A DNA stretch of 9,446 bases from Collinsella aerofaciens. GTDB lineage: Bacteria; Actinomycetota; Coriobacteriia; Coriobacteriales; Coriobacteriaceae. The stretch covers positions 50,066-59,511 of the forward strand of contig JAJWXI010000001.1 of NCBI GenBank assembly GCA_021641225.1. The letters run 5' to 3'. The notes beneath the pieces are model-generated. The model saw only the letters and a list, made by a program, of their open reading frames with translations, was not told the origin of the DNA and ran no database searches. Of the stretch, positions 5,782 through 9,446 are shown one piece after another. The stretch's first letter is position 1. Every line of letters starts with the position of its first letter. A program made the position numbers and the translations under genes.

Positions 5782-5809
5782 GCTGACTTTTCCAAAACAT
5801 TGAGTCAGC
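5782..5809 (+). other. Intercistronic hairpin between carA and carB
   Basis: GCTGACT (5782-5788) pairs with AGTCAGC (5803-5809) around a 14-base loop. It lies in the 98-base gap after the carA stop and ends six bases before the carB ribosome binding site AGGAGG (5816-5821). There is no T run after it. It could tune carB translation or message stability. Confidence 0.5.
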
Positions 5810-5829
5810 CTCTCTAGGAGGTTTTAAAT

Positions 5830-9144
<3,315 letters not shown>

Positions 9145-9156
9145 TGTGACCTGGTC

Positions 9157-9245
9157 GGCCGGGGCGGAGGGGGCCGAGTTTCCCCCTTCGCTCCGGCTGC
9201 AAGCAGAGTCGCTCAGTGGGAAGCTCGGCCCCCTCCGCCCCGGCC
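9157..9245. repeat. 22-bp perfect GC-rich inverted repeat downstream of carB
   Basis: Bases 9157-9178 are perfectly complementary to 9224-9245. Allowing one G-T pair, the stem continues with TTCCC (9180-9184) against GGGAA (9218-9222), giving about 28 pairs around a 33-base loop. It starts 12 bases after the carB stop. No T run follows, so it is not a classical terminator. The clean long arms with a non-matching loop could be a miniature palindromic repeat or a barrier protecting the message 3' end. GTGAC occurs on both sides (9146-9150 and 9250-9254) but does not abut the arms, so it is not good evidence of a target duplication. Confidence 0.75.
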
Positions 9246-9286
9246 TTCGGTGACTTGAGTGCACCGTGTGCTGCCGAAGGGGCTTT
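9244..9286 (+). terminator. Second hairpin after carB, possible weak terminator
   Basis: CCTTCGG (9244-9250) pairs with CCGAAGG (9274-9280), with an inner GCAC-CGT-GTGC hairpin (9261-9271) and GGCTTT following. It overlaps the right arm of the 22-bp inverted repeat by two bases, so the two folds compete at the edge. It could end carAB transcription but the T tract is short. Confidence 0.4.
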
Positions 9287-9307
9287 GCGTGATGACTAGG
9301 GCTGAAT

Positions 9308-9356
9308 AAAAAAGAGTGCGGGCGCCTTCGTTCATTCGAACGAAGGCGCCCGCACT
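9308..9356 (-). terminator. 19-bp hairpin terminator, strongest for minus-strand transcription
   Basis: Bases 9315-9333 pair perfectly with 9338-9356 around the loop ATTC. On the minus strand the stem is followed, after one C, by six T (the complement of AAAAAA at 9308-9313), a textbook intrinsic terminator. On the plus strand only AATATTTC follows, so termination there would be weaker. This implies a convergent minus-strand transcription unit starting beyond the right edge of the window, and it may also back up termination of carAB. Confidence 0.85.
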
Positions 9357-9365
9357 AATATTTCA

Positions 9366-9445
9366 AGACTTTAGTCTGCTGGCCGCGCAGTGGCCAGCTT
9401 CAACCCACCCGCTATGCGGGTGGAGACAAACGGCTTTACAAAGCC
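9366..9445. repeat. Cluster of short perfect hairpins at the window edge
   Basis: Four perfect stems lie in tandem: AGACT-TT-AGTCT (9366-9377), GCTGGCC/GGCCAGC (9378-9398, 7-base loop), CCACCCGC-TAT-GCGGGTGG (9405-9423) and GGCTTT-AC-AAAGCC (9432-9445). On the minus strand they would immediately precede the terminator at 9308-9356. They could be part of a structured RNA, subterminal hairpins of an IS200/IS605-type element (TTCAA precedes the third stem at 9399-9403), or REP-like palindromes. A minus-strand frame is also open over 9445-9371, ending TAA with PFVSTRIAGGLKLATARPAD as its last residues, so the 3' end of a convergent gene cannot be excluded. The window ends too soon to decide. Confidence 0.5.
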
Positions 9446-9446
9446 A

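Noticed and set aside
5476..5786. Alternative plus-strand frames over the end of carA, as a possible frameshifted CarA tail
   Set aside because: Neither alternative frame gives a recognisable CarA C-terminus, so I cannot show a frameshift; only the odd tail itself is reported.
9146..9254. GTGAC direct repeats as target-site duplication of a mobile palindrome
   Set aside because: The two copies lie 6 and 4 bases away from the arms instead of abutting them, and five bases recur easily by chance.
9366..9423. CRISPR array at the right edge
   Set aside because: The palindromes differ from one another and there are no repeated units with regular spacers.

Overview
The window is GC-rich bacterial DNA with tightly packed, mostly co-directional (+ strand) genes, strong AGGAGG-type ribosome binding sites and GC-ending codons. 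The protein style (for example the lineage-looking insertions in CarA) and the gene content fit an actinobacterium, and my best guess is a gut Coriobacteriia member such as Collinsella. That assignment is inference from codon and protein style, not from a marker gene.

Layout. (1) 1-1079: the 3' end of purD (purine synthesis), followed 21 bases later by an ADP-ribose-type Nudix hydrolase. (2) 1080-1261: a highly structured leader containing a 14-bp long-range inverted repeat, a 31-codon leader ORF with an ideal ribosome binding site, and a 9-bp hairpin next to the ribosome binding site of the next gene. (3) 1262-4013: an ABC exporter half-transporter, then a single-pass membrane protein of unknown function, closed by a textbook terminator at 4020-4059. 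(4) 4060-4219: an AT-rich promoter region and short leader of the carbamoyl-phosphate synthase operon. The leader ends in a hairpin that matches the PyrR-binding loop and abuts the carA ribosome binding site. (5) 4220-9144: carA and carB, separated by a 98-bp gap with a hairpin. CarA carries an N-terminal extension, an internal insertion of about 36 residues and an odd C-terminal tail. CarB is complete, with both ATP-grasp halves intact. (6) 9145-9446: no convincing gene. It holds a 22-bp perfect GC-rich inverted repeat, a smaller hairpin, a 19-bp hairpin terminator best suited to minus-strand transcription, and a cluster of short perfect hairpins running to the window edge.

How the parts work together. 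CarA releases ammonia from glutamine and CarB turns it with bicarbonate and 2 ATP into carbamoyl phosphate for pyrimidines and arginine. The PyrR-like hairpin suggests feedback of pyrimidine nucleotides on carAB at the level of translation. The ABC exporter appears to have its own leader-peptide control, an arrangement known for some drug-responsive transporters. The main leads are the ABC leader, the PyrR-like hairpin, the unusual CarA architecture and the hairpin-rich 3' region.
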